Positions 13,401-24,288 of a DNA stretch of 64,000 bases are shown here, piece after piece. A program made the translations under genes and the position numbers. Under the pieces are notes generated by a model. It saw nothing but the letters and a program-made list of their open reading frames with translations, made no database searches and was not told the origin of the DNA. Origin of the DNA: Coprinellus micaceus. Lineage: Eukaryota; Basidiomycota; Agaricomycetes; Agaricales; Psathyrellaceae. How positions within the stretch are numbered: the first letter of the stretch is position 1; each line of letters starts with the position of its first letter. Location: positions 2,418,001 through 2,482,000 of the forward strand of contig OX596346.1 in assembly GCA_951394405.1 (NCBI GenBank), written 5' to 3'.

Positions 13401-13970
13401 GCGTTATACCGCTACCCAATGCGCTCCGTGGCCAGTCGCCATGCGAGCCGCCGCTCCTCGGGACGTTCATCGTGGCGTAAGTGGGCGCTTAATTCGTGTG
13501 AACTAAAACGAGCCGTTATCGTCGCAAAGCTTGATCTACATGAGTTCACGAGATGGGGGACACTGCTGCCTATTCTTAGAAAACAGTGCCCAGATTACAT
13601 TCCGACAGCAGAGGGAGCTCGATGATAAGCCTTTCTATATGCCTTTTGCCACCTTTTTGGCAACGACACCCTGATATAGATTTCGACCTTTCTGTAAATA
13701 AAAATCGCAAAACGGCGGGACGAGTTGTAAAGCCCATGTAACTCCAGATTTTGGTCATGTCCCTAGTTTTGAAGCCCTCTACTCGACCTCCCTCGTACGA
13801 TAATGGCTAGATGACCCCAGGTCCCTCCGGAGCTCGATCATACTACATGATCATGACGACACGCCCATCGGTATCGCTTTCGAGATCTTCTGGGCTGTAA
13901 CATGCGATGGGGTCATCCAGGAGTCAGGAAATGGTGCACAGAAAATAACCCACTTCGCAGTGTCGCCACA
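10413..13970. other. Long gene-poor interval
   Basis: About 3.5 kb with dense but short, mutually overlapping frames on both strands and no splice-consistent gene. A motif near 9730-9760 and one near 13385-13410 (both around CTTCTCCCGA-GCG-TATA) are alike, suggesting fragments of a shared degenerate element. No tRNA- or rRNA-like sequence was noticed. Confidence 0.45.
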
Positions 13971-14288
13971 TTAAGCTGTCGTCCAAGTTCCGGCACCACT
14001 AATGGTGCTCGCGGGGTCCAGGAAGTTATCGTCGGGAAGGTCACCAAACGCCTCCGGGCCATTCTTTATGTTCAGCTTTACCCTGCTGATACCAACCACC
14101 CCATCCAACGATCGACTGCCCGTTAGCTGATCCTTTGTATCGTAATCTAAGGTGGCTTTGTTGACCCTGTAGGTGCCCGGGTTGGGGTTGTAGCTTCCGG
14201 CGAAGATATACTGGATCTCATCGATGATGAACGTTGCGACGAACCTTCCGCCGATCTGGGAAGCGATGGTACCCTTGGCTTTAGGCAT
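13971..14288 (-). CDS. Small beta-rich protein, family copy 3 of 3
   Basis: Single minus-strand exon, 105 residues, ATG at 14288 and TAA at 13971-13973. It is the closest sister of the gene at 10095: FVATFIIDEIQYIFAG near the start, a Y-N-PNPGTY loop, VGISRVKLNIKNGP in the middle and SGAGTWTTA at the end. The exact match in length and ending, with opposite orientation, indicates an inverted duplication within about 4 kb. No secretion signal or membrane segment is visible. The charge pattern differs from copy 2 (more Asp/Lys in the central loop). Function unknown. Confidence 0.85.
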   Translation of the reverse strand: MPKAKGTIASQIGGRFVATFIIDEIQYIFAGSYNPNPGTYRVNKATLDYDTKDQLTGSRSLDGVVGISRVKLNIKNGPEAFGDLPDDNFLDPASTISGAGTWTTA

Positions 14289-15705
14289 CCCGATTGAGCT
14301 GGTTGAGCAGGGCGCTGGTGAGTGATACCAATCGCACAGTGAAGAAGTGCTTTACCGGTTCGTTGAGTAAAGCGTGTATTTAGCCGATGAAGGTCGGAAT
14401 CGTTTATCGGATTGCTTCTGGGCTTTTTACCTTCTACCGCCACCCAGCGGTCCGGTGTCTTCACAAATGTGACCCATATTCGTGATGGCATACGCTTTGA
14501 TAGTGCCCATCTACCGTGACTTCTCTCCGTCGGATCACACTTCTTCATCGCCTCGCCCGAAAAGTCCAGGCCACGGCGTTGGTCCATTATTGGGTGAAGA
14601 ACCGGCGCTTGGGGGCCTCCTTCGCGGGTGCAGGCTTCTTTCTCAAGAGAGGCCCCCGCAAGCAAGGCAAGAGCCCTGCGAACGCGCCTTCTCAACTATC
14701 GTCAGATTGCATGGTGGACCTAAACTGCAGCAGCTAGCTTGCAATCGAGCGGGACGGCGCTCCGTCTCGAGATGGCGGAGGCGAGAAAAAGAGCCACAAG
14801 AAAGAGAGCCCTCCAACGATCATGTTGCATTTCCACCCAAGTTGAAAGCGCAAGCGTTGGTGTGGATTACGGGATGCTGATCCATCTCCGTGGCGAAGCT
14901 CAGCAGTTGATACCCAACTTGGATCGGATACTATTCTGAACGTCTTTCTAGGAGGCCGAACCTCGTTCACAAACGCTTGGTTTATGGCCGTTGCAAGATC
15001 AGTGGTGAACGGCTCGCCCTAGTCCAGTCGAGTCAGATATATCGCATTGAATTCACCAGTCTGTTACACACCTCGTCCGCTTTCTTGTTGTGCTTGTGCT
15101 GCTTATCACGCTTTTGGCTCTTGTCCTTCATTTTCCCAGAAGTGCGTTCGCTGATGAGGGAGAAATCGGGGCTCAGCCCAGGTGAGAAAAGGTGGGTTGC
15201 TCAGGGTAGGCTCTACGCGCAGCCGGTGCTCATTTTTCGCTATCGGGCGGTTCCGAATTGAAGCAGACTTCTCCACCATTTATGCGCCAACGGGAACCTA
15301 GGTGAAAAGCCATGGGGCCGAAAGGTAGACGGTGGAAGGCACCAGGGACCAACTCGAGTTCCAGGAGGGACAATGGTCGCGCTCTGAGCCGTAACTCAAG
15401 GCAATCGCCTGCTCGAGGGGTACTCTGTCAAAAGACATCAGCGAAGATGAGGGTGAAACCGTGAAAGAAAGAGAACGGCAACAACGTTTTTGTTTGGTCC
15501 AACCTATGACCTCATCACTGGGATCGAACTTCGGCTTAGGCGCCCGTTGCTCGCGCTTTCGAATTCTGACGGTTGGTGGATTAATTGATAATATTACGGG
15601 GTACATGGCCACAAAAAACGTAAAGGGGCGCACTCATGGAGGGTGGGCGTGGATATTGGGTTTGAACGGGGAGCGGGCTAAGTTCTTGCTGGACGCGGTG
15701 AGTAA
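14289..15705. other. Intergenic, no credible gene
   Basis: Frames of up to about 180 codons exist but overlap antisense to each other, lack splice support and have no recognisable motif. Nothing else seen. Confidence 0.45.
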
Positions 15706-16385
15706 TCATCGCCTTCTTGAGCCGCGTTGACCCCTTGCAGGATTCCTCCCCCGTCGACTGCCCGGTTCTCCTCGCCAGCCTCGCCCTTCCTGATTGTCGT
15801 CCCTCTCTGGGTTCTTGATATTACGGAGGAGGTGGCACAACAGGCCTCCATCTTTCGCCCACCTGCGCGGAAATACCTTGTCGGTCCGCAATGTATAGTG
15901 GCTCAGTGCTTTGACGGTAGGAAATATCGTGATGGGGAGATTGGAGTTGAAGCCTACTTCAGTGAGTTCGACAAGGTTGACGTGAGTTCGTTGGAAGGCC
16001 TATTGGTGGGCAAAGTAGTTTTCGTGAATTGGCAAGAGGAACATGAATATATGTAGTGGATACGCACAATCTGGGCCTCCTCCAAGTTCTCTGGGATAGG
16101 ATCCATGTGGACCGCACCGCACAAGGCCTGCCACGAATCCAGACTATCCAACTCGTCGCCGAAGCTTTGACTGAACTGTGTAGTCAAGGCCTTTCCGAAT
16201 TTGGACCTGGCGGACTTGATCTCGTCGCGCGAATTGTGGTTATTGGGTTCCTTCTCCTCGATGTGCTGGGTGAGGCGCTTGAACTCTTGGCTAGCGGGCA
16301 TCATGAAGTCGTACTGAAACCCATCGTCTTCGTACTGCTCGAAGAACTTGGTGAGAGCTGGCTTCTCGAGGTGTTGACTAGGCAT
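15706..16385 (-). CDS. Conserved basidiomycete orphan protein
   Basis: Two exons: about 16385-16068 and 15999-15706, separated by a 68-nt intron (GTGCGT..AATAG); about 200 residues. Exon 1 starts MPSQHLEKP and carries F-F-x-x-Y, a Y-D-F-M-x-PASQEF block and SFGDELDSLDSWQALC. Exon 2 opens with the strand THVNLVEL and has FPTVKALSHYT followed by a basic, Arg/Gly-rich tail. This order (FF-x-x-Y..., then D-x-LDSWQ-x-LC, then HVNLV, then F-x-T-x-x-x-L-x-x-YT) is what I recall from many uncharacterised agaricomycete proteins of about 200 residues. No catalytic motif is recognised. The basic tail might bind nucleic acid, but that is a guess. Confidence 0.7.
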
Positions 16386-16938
16386 TGTGTTTCGCAAGAG
16401 GGGCAGGCGCGTGGATGAGGAGGAAGACGCGTATCGAGCGTGGCAAGAGGATAAACGAAAGTGCGGTCAGGTGGCACCCAAAGTGTTTATGAGTGCCGTA
16501 AGTGGTCCAATATCAACCAATGTCTCCGCGCCAAGTCGACAGTCTGTCCGAGCTGCCGACTGGGCTAGCCGCTAGATACCTAGCTCCTCTCCCTTAAGTT
16601 GAAGCAATTGTAAATCATTATGAGTTCCCCAGGGTCGAGTAGAGACTCAGACGCGACAGGAGGGATGAGGGACGATTCGCAGAGTTCCTGTAGAGGCGCG
16701 TTCAGGGCGCGTCTCCCTCCCCATATTTGAGTTCTCTGCACTCTGGTGGACCGTCTTGACTGAGGCAGGGTGAGGCAGGGCGACTGTTCGGTGGTTGAGG
16801 ACGCCCATGAGAGCCATTACTGGCAATATTAGCCCCTAACTAGGGTCATCACGTGTTTCTAACGCCCAGTTTGGAATTGCGCGGTGGAACTGTGGCGCTG
16901 CCGCCTCTTCGCCTTCGACCACGACCTCGTCGCGAACC
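16386..16938. other. Divergent promoter region
   Basis: About 550 bp between the start of the minus-strand orphan gene and the start of the plus-strand PQ-loop gene, so both promoters probably lie here. The stretch 16870-16938 is open in frame with the PQ-loop start and could be extra N-terminal coding sequence if an upstream exon exists. Confidence 0.4.
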
Positions 16939-18311
16939 ATGCAGGGCAACTGCGACATCGTACGTTCAGCTTGGGACGAAATGTCACTGTAAACTGACTA
17001 TTCCTTCAGGAATATGACTGGTTCACCACGTTCTTGACCTTTGGGCTTTGCGTTGGTCTGGTTGTGTCATACTTGCCTCAGGTAGAAGCGCCCGACCTGC
17101 CTCTTTGCATTTGGAAGCTCATTTCGCTCCTAGCACCTCCGGATCATACAAACCAAGTCTTCTGAAGGGTTGAGCCCTCTCTTCTTGCTCTTGGGGAGCA
17201 CATCCGCCGCGTCGGCGCTGTTGAACATGTGAGGTCCCCTTCATAACGCGAGCGTAACGACTTGAGAGCTAATGCGGTCATCAGGATCACGGTGCAGTCT
17301 GGCGTGTTGAAATGCTGTTCGACACTTGTACGTACGCCCTTATACTCTCGATAATCTGTTTGTTTCTGAAGGTTGGTATGGCAGGGAGCGACGAGGTGTT
17401 TGGATATTTCGGCAGGAGTTGTGCAGTTATCGATTCAATGGGTCTGCTTTACTTTGGTGTGAGTACAAACCCTTTTGCTCTGTGCTTGCATCCAACCGAC
17501 ATGAACACTCTCAGATTCGTGCTGTATATGATATATTACCCCGAACGCCTCAAGCACGAAGGGATTCAACTCCCCACAGACAATGCCACAGTAGTCATCA
17601 AGTCACCTACTTTGCAGAACGAATGGAGGGTATCCATCATCTACTCATGGTTGACAGGAGTACACTTGTGCGTTCATACACTCTCGTTCTAACCTCCTTT
17701 GCTGACATCCTACGCAGTGTCGTAATCGCTCTCGGAACAATCTTCGTTCTCGCAACTGCGGTCCCCAGTCCCGCTGCCGGTGAACCACTCCCTCCGGTCC
17801 TCTATTCATGGGGCAAATTCCTTGGGGTTAGCGCCGCCGCATTTGCCACTGTACAGTACATGCCACAGCTTATTCATACCTACCGAACCAAGCTCGTTGG
17901 CGCGCTTAGCATCCCGATGATGTGCATCCAAAGTCCGGGTGGCGTTCTCATGGTTCTCAGTATTGCCCTCAGGCCTGGGACCAACTGGACCAGTAAGCTC
18001 TTCCTCTCTTCGTAATTCTTCGTCTTGCACGACGCTGACGCTTGCACACAGGTTGGATAACTTTTGCCGTCGCCGCCGTCCTACAGAGCGCCCTCCTCGT
18101 CATGTGCATCATCTGGAGCTTCCGGCAAAAGCGCTTGGGCATCGACGACTTTGGCGTGCCCCTAGGTCAAGCTTCTAACTCCGATCTCCAGGTCGAAATT
18201 ACTGTTTCGGTCGAAGGTGACGATGTGCCTCCGGCAGGTTCTCCTTTGGCAAACGCTGCAGGTGCTTCGGACGAACGCACACCCTTGCTTACGAACCCGA
18301 ACGCTCGGTAA
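16939..18311 (+). CDS. PQ-loop repeat membrane transporter
   Basis: Multi-exon gene of about seven or eight exons. A short first exon at about 16939 (MQGNCDI) joins one carrying DWFTTFLTFGLCVGLVVSY-LPQ. The next exon reads IIQTKSSEGLSPLFLLLGS, the classic text after PQ motif 1. Motif 2 is VQYMPQLIHTYRTKLVGALS near residue 220, followed by an SPGG-x-LM segment and more membrane helices; the tail is hydrophilic and ends near RTPLLTNP. Two PQ motifs with about seven helices define the PQ-loop family (cystinosin and yeast Ypq/Stm1-like), which exports amino acids or other small solutes across vacuolar or lysosomal membranes. An LL-type sorting motif near the C-terminus (RTPLL) would suit vacuolar targeting (inference). 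The start is the least certain point. Substrate cannot be read from sequence. Confidence 0.85.
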
Positions 18312-18693
18312 TAATGCACGTTCTATCACCGTCTGCTCACCCCTTCTGTTCTTCATAGATTACTTGCTGTTTTCATGTAATTAGAGGCTTAGATCCTCTC
18401 AATACCTACCCCGTTGTGATACCACTGACTCTCGGCTTGCAACTATCTCCGAGCTTTCGATGCGCCTCATTTGGGTGGAATGGAAGGCTTGCAATTTGCG
18501 TGAGTTCCCTCCCTATTATCTTCCTATTCTTGTCTCCGAAGCGTCAACTGACTTTCACGCATGATTCCCCAGGATGCTAGGTCTCGCCAACGCCGCCCTG
18601 AGCTTCTCGAATTGGAGTTTGGTTGAAAGAGAGGCTGCGCGAAGCTTGCTGAAGGTTGATACGACCTTTATAAGGTAGGGGCCGTGTGAACAT

Positions 18694-18864
18694 GTAACTT
18701 CGGTGAACAGAAATATAGTCGGGGCATCCTTCCGAAGGGCACTATCCAAAATCGGTTTCCTACAGATTGAAGATATCACCAGGGGCTACAATCTGTAGGA
18801 AGCCGATTCCCAATATCTTTCGAAATGAGGATGCCCCACGTGAATCCGTTTTACCCGAAGTTAC
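18694..18864. repeat. Long imperfect inverted repeat (hairpin), 76-nt arms
   Basis: The left arm 18694-18769 and right arm 18789-18864 are imperfect reverse complements around a 19-nt loop. Outer ends GTAACTTCGG/CCGAAGTTAC, a middle block GGGGCATCCT/AGGATGCCCC and inner ends CTACAGATTG/CAATCTGTAG pair exactly, with scattered mismatches between. The sharp outer limit, where the flanks stop pairing, suits a small MITE-like element or a stem able to form long double-stranded RNA. No obvious target-site duplication. Confidence 0.8.
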
Positions 18865-19461
18865 ACTTTTACTTGTCTTCTGCCTTACTGCGATCCCGTG
18901 AGCGCGAGTCCCGACAAGATCAGAATGTGAAGTCACTCGCGGTGGACGATTCTTCGTACCACAGACGTATGCAAGGTGTTGGGAGGGCCCGGATGCTCCG
19001 GCTCAAATTCATCCGCCACTGTCGTGTAAGTTTCAATCTTGGCCCATGTCATCTCTCCCCACCCTCACGATTACGAAACTTGGACCCAATCATTGGGGGT
19101 GAGCAACGCCCGCAAGGCCTGCGGCCGCTGACTAATCACACCGCCACCAGATTTCCTGTCTGCGCTCGCGTTCCAGTACCGCTCACTTCAATGGTTGCGT
19201 AGCTCCCTCTATTTCCATTTAATCCGTAGATATACCCTGTTTGACTGTGAATATAGCGCTCAGGGTGACCAGAAGTGCGTTTGAGCCTTTTTCAAAGGTA
19301 TATCTTGTCACAACGCGAGGTTTTGGCGGAGGGCGCGCCTTACATAATGTAATTTTGCGCGCCAGAGGGGCTCCTACATAAGGTACACATTGTGAGGGCA
19401 ATAACGCGTTTTTCGTCAAAATTCTTTCACTCATAAAATAAACTCATCGATTTCTACAAAA

Positions 19462-19556
19462 TAGTCCTTTCAGATCCCAAATTTTCAAAATGGAAGCACG
19501 ACTTCTGTCGGGGAACTACCTCTCAAAACATCTGAATTCGGGATCTGAAAGGACTA
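19462..19556. repeat. Short element with 17-bp inverted ends
   Basis: TAGTCCTTTCAGATCCC at 19462-19478 is repeated exactly in inverted orientation at 19540-19556, enclosing 61 bp with further weak internal pairing. Size and perfect terminal inverted repeats fit a MITE-like or foldback element; no clear target-site duplication was found. Confidence 0.7.
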
Positions 19557-20068
19557 AGACTCTCTAAACTGTCTTTAAATTATTTCTGCCTGTTCAGAGT
19601 AGTGATATCGGCGATGTGCAGCCCATAAAGTGTACCAGACAGGTTTTGGGTCAGGTTGGCAGGGAGCAAATAAGACCAAACATTCCCGGCCTCTTTGCGG
19701 GCGTTGCCCACCCCCACAATCATGGGCAAGATTCCTGAAGAACCTCACGTGCGCCTTTTTGCCTTCACTTCCTTGAAATGAACAGAATCTGACTGTTTCT
19801 CAGTTTCGGTAGAACCACGCCAATCGGTTCGGTTCGAACGCGTACGGTTCACGGCCTGGGGATGCTGGATTCGAGGGCGCTCCAAATCGGAAGTTCAACC
19901 CCACCGCTGATCTACCATCCCGACAGAGTTCATCGGACCTAAGGTCTTCCCATGAAGTCCAGTCCCGTCTTGCTACGCTTCAGAAATCTCCATTGGCCTC
20001 CTATCTCTCAACTCCCAGACGGCAATCTTATGTCTCCCACTCCTGTCCCTTGTGATATTCCCAACACC

Positions 20069-20075
20069 TTATAAA
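20069..20075 (+). promoter_or_regulatory. TATA-like box of helical toxin-like gene A
   Basis: TTATAAA lies 45 bp before the ATG at 20120. Similar AT motifs occur 45-65 bp before the starts of the four paralogues, supporting a common core promoter. Confidence 0.5.
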
Positions 20076-20119
20076 CTCCCCAATCCTCCACCCTCAGTCC
20101 TTCCTTCATTCGATCCTCA

Positions 20120-21687
20120 ATGTCGTCCCCCACCCCCTTAAGCGCCGAAGACTGTCAGACTATCCTCCTCCGCTGGAAGGAGAATGGCGTCAGCACCGCA
20201 GAACGGGACGAGTTTGTGGACAAGGCCTTATTGCTCCTTGCGGACGATGTGCAGACCAGGGACATGGCCACGGATATCAGCAACATCGCTCAGACCGCGC
20301 ACGACATCTACAGAACCTTTGACGAGGTCTTGATGTGGTGGCTCAATCCGTCGCTGGTGGCGCCCTGGGTTGACCTCAAATTCGTAAGTCCACGTCGACT
20401 CGACATGTTGTTGAGCACCGCTGACGTGTGGGTGTTGTATGTTGGTAGCGATACCTCGAGGCGGTAAGGAACTCGATCGGGATGGCGGAGACGACGGTGG
20501 ACGTTCTCCAGCGTGCGTGCCTTGCGTGTCCAATCACCCGCTACTGGGTAAATTGATCTTGCATGGTGCCATAGGATTCGACGAAGTCTACATGGCAAAG
20601 GTCGAGGCTATTCAGACTGAAGAAGATCGCCTTGCCGCGATTGCGCTCTTGGGACCTTTCATTGTAAGTATCCATCTCGCTATTGTCAAGTTGATTATGG
20701 AAGACATTCGACATTCGGTTTAAAATCAGGTCGAATTGGAAACCAACGACGAGTCCGATAAGGTGTCTCGAGAGTTCTTGGAACTCAAGCGCGACGTTGA
20801 AGCATTCATCGATGCCTTAGACAGACCAGCTCGCGACGCCGCGGCCAGTGTCTTGACGGACATTCAAACGTAGGTTCAGACAATCACGCTGAGACGCGTC
20901 TCACTGATAGTTCGGTCACCATGATGTACAGTCTCGAGGAACAGGTCCGTTCTCTAGCTTTCACTCCCCTCCGTACCTGACTGATTGCCCTCGTAATAAT
21001 TCAGATCAAAGCCGCTCAGAAGGCCATTGCGGGGTCAGGCGCGAATATGATTGCGGTAAGTGAAGTCGCCTGCACAATGGTCTCGGAATGCCATAATGAC
21101 AATACATATCAGGCTCTGGGACGAGTCGCCAATGCGTCGCCCGTCATCGCATCGCTCAAGGACCAGCGTGAAAGTGAGTCTCGTTCCCTTTCCCGGGGCG
21201 CAGGCCGATCGTTTTACTTACACGACTGCCCTTCAGAGAAAGTCGAGAGTCTCAGGAGTCTCCGAAAAGACGTTGCACTTCTGAATGGCCTGGTTACTCC
21301 CTCCCAATCTGCCACGCGCAACAACGAAATTCCAACCCCCGACATCGGCGCGATGCTCGACGGCCTCATGGTCTTTGCTGAGCTCTGGGCAGGGGTGCGT
21401 TCCCTCCCTTGCCCCGGTTCCGCGAGCCATAATTCGTGGGCGATGGACCTCATTGACCTTCTCGATCTATAGATTCGAAGCCAAACCGTGCAATTCAACG
21501 AGCATCTGAAAGGTGGTCTAGCAGCGGCGACGAACGCGGTGCGGTGGTTTCTACCCACTTCATGGCTGGGTGTGTCTGACTGCAGCTGTAGAGATTCAAA
21601 GCGGAAGTCAGACTTGCGAGGGAAGAATCCAGGCCCTTGCAGGCCGGTCTGAAGGACTACATTCAGCAACTCGAGGTTTGGGCCTAA
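20120..21687 (+). CDS. Putative ClyA/HBL/xenorhabdolysin-type helical protein A
   Basis: Ten exons can be traced by eye (starts near 20120, 20449, 20575, 20730, 20932, 21005, 21113, 21237, 21473 and 21591); the protein is about 350 residues and almost wholly alpha-helical. The N-terminal third is a helical bundle; a helix with SREFLELKRD follows, then a 13-nt microexon (20932-20944). Next comes a moderately hydrophobic hairpin split by an intron (ASPVIASL in the second half), a charged coiled coil, a block reading FAELWAG-I-R-SQTVQF and a last exon starting RFKAEVRLAREE. Long helices around a central hydrophobic hairpin characterise ClyA-fold alpha-pore-forming proteins (HBL/Nhe, XaxA/YaxA). 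Assignment is by architecture only. It is the upstream member of a tandem pair with 22273-23832. No signal peptide. The hairpin is less hydrophobic than in the 35.8- and 47.0-kb paralogues. Confidence 0.65.
20932..20944 (+). other. 13-nt microexon of gene A
   Basis: A 13-base exon between TACAG and GTCCGT encodes about four residues (LEEQ) and keeps the frame. Exons of identical length and position occur in the genes at 22.3 kb (23096-23108) and 35.8 kb (36567-36579). Confidence 0.7.
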
Positions 21688-22272
21688 CTTGCTTATCGAA
21701 GGCTCTATTTCCCCTGTGCAGGGGTAGGTAGGTAGGTAGGTAGGACGGCACTTGGTGACGTCAACTGTGTGTGTACGTATTTCAATGTGAGCAAGGCTTC
21801 GTACGATCCCCTGGAATGGAAGGCTCCATACATACCTCTATCCTGAGTGACCTCTTCGGTTCATCGAGATCCTCGAAGGCGCGATCGTCGTCAGAAGGTT
21901 CGCCGGACTCGCACACAACTCGTGCACGAATCAGGTCCCTGAGTGCGAGGTCCTTTCTTTCCCAACCCGAAACATATCCCAATTAGTTCAGTGAGTGTGA
22001 GTTCAGTGTCACTCTTATTTCATTTACATTGCTCACAAGGCCTCAGCAAACCGAATAGAACCCTTCCCCTATCCTGAGCGTGGCAAGAGCATGGCCCTCT
22101 TGTGCTCTAAATTGTTATCCCCGCTAACTCCCATTAACATGGCATCCCTTCGTATTGGTCACCAGATTCCAGGGCATGAAGGTTATGTGCTGCCGCGCAG
22201 TGATACATTTATATACCATGCACCAACTCCTAACTCCTTCCCAAGGTTCATTACCCTCTTCTTCACATCCCC
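21688..22272. other. Intergenic, 3' region of A and promoter of B
   Basis: Contains a (TAGG)n microsatellite at 21724-21744 and a TATA-like TTTATATA at 22208-22215, 58 bp before the next ATG. No gene seen. Confidence 0.6.
21724..21744. repeat. (TAGG)n microsatellite
   Basis: Five perfect tetranucleotide units just after the stop of gene A. Confidence 0.9.
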
Positions 22273-23832
22273 ATGTCATCGCCTAGCATCCTCAGCGCCG
22301 AAGAGTGCCAAACCATCCTCCAGCGCTGGAAATCGACTGGCGCTAGCGATGAGGAACGGGAAGAGTACCTGAAAGCAGCTCTCTCGCTGTTTGCAGACGA
22401 AGAGCTGGTGAAGGCCTTTGCCGATAACATCAGCCACCTCGCAGACTTAGCAGCGAGCATTGACAAGACGTTCGTCGAAGTGGAGAGGATCCTGTGGATT
22501 GTCGTCTATCTATTCTGGCCAGTCGGCATACCCTTGATGCAGGAATGGGTTACCTACAAGACGGTGAGTCGAGTTTGCCAATCGAGCGTCCTCAATCCTA
22601 ATTGCTAAACGACGGTACGCTCCTCGTAGCGCTGGAGGAACGCCCTTAAAACGTCGGTTGGGATGGCGTCAAGCACGGCCGACGTTCTCAAGAGTGCGGT
22701 TCCGTTTCGATTAGTCTCGAGTCTTTGGTCGATCCGCTAATTCTTTTCAGGGTTCGACGAAGTCTACCTTGCGAAGGTTGAGTCCATCAAGACGGAGCAA
22801 GATCGACTTGACGCTATCGCACTCTTGAATCCTTTCATTGTAGGGTGATACTTCTCTCTTCCCAGCAGGATCGGGATCTAACATTCAGTCAGGTAGAGCT
22901 TCAAAACAACGACCAATCTGACAAAATGTCGCGAGAGTTTTTGGAACTCAAGCGTGACATCGAGGCTTTCGTTAATAGGTTCAATCTGTCTGCCCGTGAG
23001 ACTGCGATCGACCCTATGCTCAAGGACATCGAACTGTACGTTTCAAACACCTTGCGAGGATCATTTCTCTGACATTTTTTGTTTTGTTCATGTAGCCTTG
23101 ACCAGGAGGTGTGCACCAATGTCTTTCATTTTACTTCGCGGCTCTAACCATGCGTCTCAGATCAGGACCGCTCAGCAGGCCATTGCACAGTCCGGCGCCA
23201 GCATGTTAGCAGTAAGGAGCTCCCTCCCTCCACGAACCATTCTGACGCACGATGTACCTTTCAGGCCCTCGGAATGGGCGCCAAAGCCTCGCCGGTCATT
23301 GCCTCTCTTCAAGAGCAGCGTGAAAGTGCGGGTCAAAAAGTGTTGATCGAATTAAGTTCTTTGCGATCTAACGATTCCTCTAGAGAAAGTCGAGAATCTG
23401 AGGAACATTCACCAAGCTATGACCGCTATGACGGAACTCGTCATCCCAGCTTCGACGCCGAAACTTGCGGGTGAACAGATCACTGCTCCGGACATTGCGG
23501 CGATGCTCAGGGGCCTCGGGGCCTTCGCCGAACTGTGGCTCTCCGTAAGTTTGACCGCTCGATTATTGTGGTCGTAGTGTTTGAGGAGATCGTCTGATCG
23601 TCACCCCTCTGATTGGCAGGTTCGCAGCGAGACTGTACAGTTCTGTGAGCATTTGAAAGGAGGTCTCGCTGCAGCGACCAATGCGGTGAGCGCACCGACC
23701 CTTTCTCCTTGATTCACCCACTGATGCCAGCTATAGAGATTCAAAGCGGAAGTAAAGCTGGCGAGGGAGCAATCTCGGCCCCTGCAGGCCGGCTTAAAGG
23801 AATATATCAAGCAGCTTGAGAGTTGGGTCTAG
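22273..23832 (+). CDS. Putative ClyA/HBL/xenorhabdolysin-type helical protein B
   Basis: Tandem sister of gene A with the same ten-exon layout (exon starts near 22273, 22630, 22751, 22893, 23096, 23161, 23265, 23384, 23621 and 23737). Shared landmarks are the start MSSP-S-x-LSAE-x-CQTIL, a WW/Y-rich end of exon 1, the RFDEVYLAKVES exon, SREFLELKRDIEAF, the 13-nt microexon, the hairpin exon pair and the final RFKAEVKLAREQ helix. About 350 residues and no signal peptide. Identity to A is high in the C-terminal half and lower in the N-terminal bundle, so duplication was followed by divergence rather than recent copying. Membrane insertion is inferred from architecture; no catalytic motif is seen. 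It could also be a non-lytic descendant of the fold. Confidence 0.65.
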
Positions 23833-24288
23833 TGCCGTGCCGCTCCATAAACTAGAGGTCCAATGCCCTCGACCCGATACCGATATTTCTCCCGTACATG
23901 TGGTAGTTTTCCGATTGTACTTTCGTCGGATTGCTGCGTACCAGAAATCCTTCGCGCCTTGGCTTAGTGACTGGGCCTCGATACCGATCGACGGACCTTT
24001 CAAGTCGCCATTATCGACGCAGACGTAATGGATGTTCCAACGGCGTCTAATCAGAACCCCATAAAGCCTCGCCTCGAGGCTGAAAGGTGAGTCTGCTAAG
24101 AAATTTAACAGAGCTGGGTCTGAACCTTATTTAACCAAAATATGTGTCAAGACCAGGCCTGGAAGATACGTTCTCACCATTTTGTCGAACTAAAAGTGCA
24201 GCAGCTAACTTTCTTCTTTTTACTTCACCCCATCTACTGAGAGGATCGCACCATACCAAACAACCTCCTTCTCGTATAGACCAACACG
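23833..24288. other. Intergenic between gene B and first NYN gene
   Basis: No gene seen. Serves as 3' region of gene B and promoter of the NYN gene at 24289. Confidence 0.5.

Larger units (their letters stand above)
18312..20119. other. Intergenic with two hairpin elements
   Basis: No gene seen. Contains the imperfect hairpin at 18694-18864, the inverted repeat at 19462-19556 and, at the right end, the promoter of the first helical toxin-like gene. Confidence 0.5.

Noticed and set aside
14147..14695. 182-codon minus-strand frame across the small beta gene
   Set aside because: Overlaps the well-supported 13971-14288 gene in another frame, and its start and composition look random.
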